A stretch of 23,855 bases of DNA, taken from positions 1-23,855 of the forward strand of contig DMTA01000329.1 in assembly GCA_003454835.1 (NCBI GenBank). Reading direction: 5' to 3'. Positions 23,630 to 23,855 of the stretch are shown piece by piece. The stretch's first letter is position 1. The number at the start of each line of letters is the position of its first letter. Both the position numbers and the translations under genes were made by a program. The notes below the pieces were generated by a model that saw only the letters and a list, made by a program, of their open reading frames with translations, did no database searches and was not told the DNA's origin. The DNA comes from Achromobacter sp. (lineage in GTDB: Bacteria > Pseudomonadota > Gammaproteobacteria > Burkholderiales > Burkholderiaceae_B).

Positions 23630-23720
23630 GCAAATCAGGCAAAAGCCGGTTGCACAATCTGCAAAAGCTGTGTTATAGTAGAGGGCTTGGCGGTTGTCGA
23701 AAAATTAGGGTTTACCCTGA
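23630..23720 (+). promoter_or_regulatory. rRNA operon promoter module P3
   Basis: The -35 is TTGCAC (23650-23655), with an 18-bp spacer and -10 TGTTATAGT (TATAGT at 23674-23679). It has the same upstream GCAAATCAGGCA (23630-23641) and the same downstream AGGGTTTACCCTGA (23707-23720) as P2. It is the promoter closest to the 16S gene. Confidence 0.78.
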
Positions 23721-23738
23721 CGTTTCGATAGTCGCTAA

Positions 23739-23792
23739 GCGCTGAGAAATCAGCGCCGCGATTTGAAGTTTTAGCAGTACCGCTCTTTAACA
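23739..23792 (+). promoter_or_regulatory. rRNA leader antitermination site (boxB-like hairpin and boxA)
   Basis: GCGCTGA-GAAA-TCAGCGC (23739-23756) is a 7-bp stem with a GAAA tetraloop, in the place of boxB. After 24 nt, CGCTCTTTAACA (23781-23792) matches the bacterial rrn boxA core (GCTCTTTAACA), which binds NusB/S10 and makes RNA polymerase resistant to Rho in rRNA operons. Confidence 0.82.
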
Positions 23793-23855
23793 ACTAAACA
23801 ACCGATAAGTGTGGGCGCTTGATGCGAGTGCAGTGGTTTGGGTTTCGGCCTGAAT
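23793..23855 (+). other. rRNA operon leader, upstream of the 16S gene (runs off the edge)
   Basis: The sequence after boxA (AACTAAACAACCGATAAGTG and onward) is the kind of leader seen before 16S rRNA in Alcaligenaceae. The 16S start motif (AGAGTTTGATC) is not reached, so no rRNA gene is annotated inside the window. Confidence 0.75.

Noticed and set aside
23455..23720. Repeats in the rRNA promoter region considered as a CRISPR array or mobile element
   Set aside because: There are only two to three diverged units, each carrying a promoter core; there is no spacer pattern, transposase or target-site duplication.
23085..23745. Several short open frames in the rRNA upstream region
   Set aside because: They run through promoter repeats and hairpins, have no ribosome sites and no recognisable motifs.

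Overview
The window reads as GC-rich chromosomal DNA of a betaproteobacterium, most likely Alcaligenaceae (Achromobacter/Bordetella type). This rests on the protein families, the zapB-like/zapA/6S RNA block, abundant tripartite tricarboxylate transporter (TTT) genes, and an rRNA leader with a boxA of the type CGCTCTTTAACA at the right edge. No tRNA, CRISPR array, transposase, integrase or phage gene was seen. It is mostly ordinary core genome with some accessory transport and catabolism genes.

Layout. 1-2530 (minus): the 5' part of tolQ, ybgC, then proS. 2532-5368 (plus): a clear promoter drives rppH, whose end overlaps a TctD-like response regulator, followed without a gap by a TctE-like sensor kinase. 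5641-7644 (plus): tctB-tctA, with no tctC beside them. 7751-10435: a GhrA-type 2-hydroxyacid dehydrogenase, a convergent LysR regulator, and a divergent FMN-dependent azoreductase. 10509-13076 (minus): a gamma-glutamyltransferase-family enzyme without a visible signal peptide, then a 3-hydroxyisobutyrate-dehydrogenase-like reductase. 13261-15244 (minus): a second tctB-tctA pair, again with no tctC. 15245-15724 is a 480-bp gap holding a strong minus-strand terminator with no gene in front of it and an array of four GAAAG motifs spaced exactly 11 bp apart. 15725-16700 (plus): a coiled-coil ZapB-like gene, zapA and 6S RNA. 16785-18312: a periplasmic SIMPL-domain protein convergent with and overlapping lgt. 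18443-21077 (plus): ilvD, a small cytochrome c overlapping ilvD, and msrA. 21291-23036: hppD divergent from an Lrp/AsnC regulator. 23037-23855: no protein gene; this is the upstream region and leader of an rRNA operon, with three promoter cores about 175 bp apart, a boxB-like hairpin and boxA. The 16S gene itself should start just beyond the window.

How it fits together. The TctDE pair lies directly upstream of the first tctBA and probably controls uptake of a carboxylate. The 11-bp-phased repeats upstream of the second tctBA have the geometry of an OmpR/PhoB-family binding site, so the two loci may be cross-regulated. Both transporters lack a substrate-binding protein here and would need a TctC/Bug protein encoded elsewhere. 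The least explained sequences are the gap at 15245-15724, the regularly spaced rRNA promoter modules at 23299-23720, and a GGGTTTACCC element that occurs in both of those modules and in the ggt leader.
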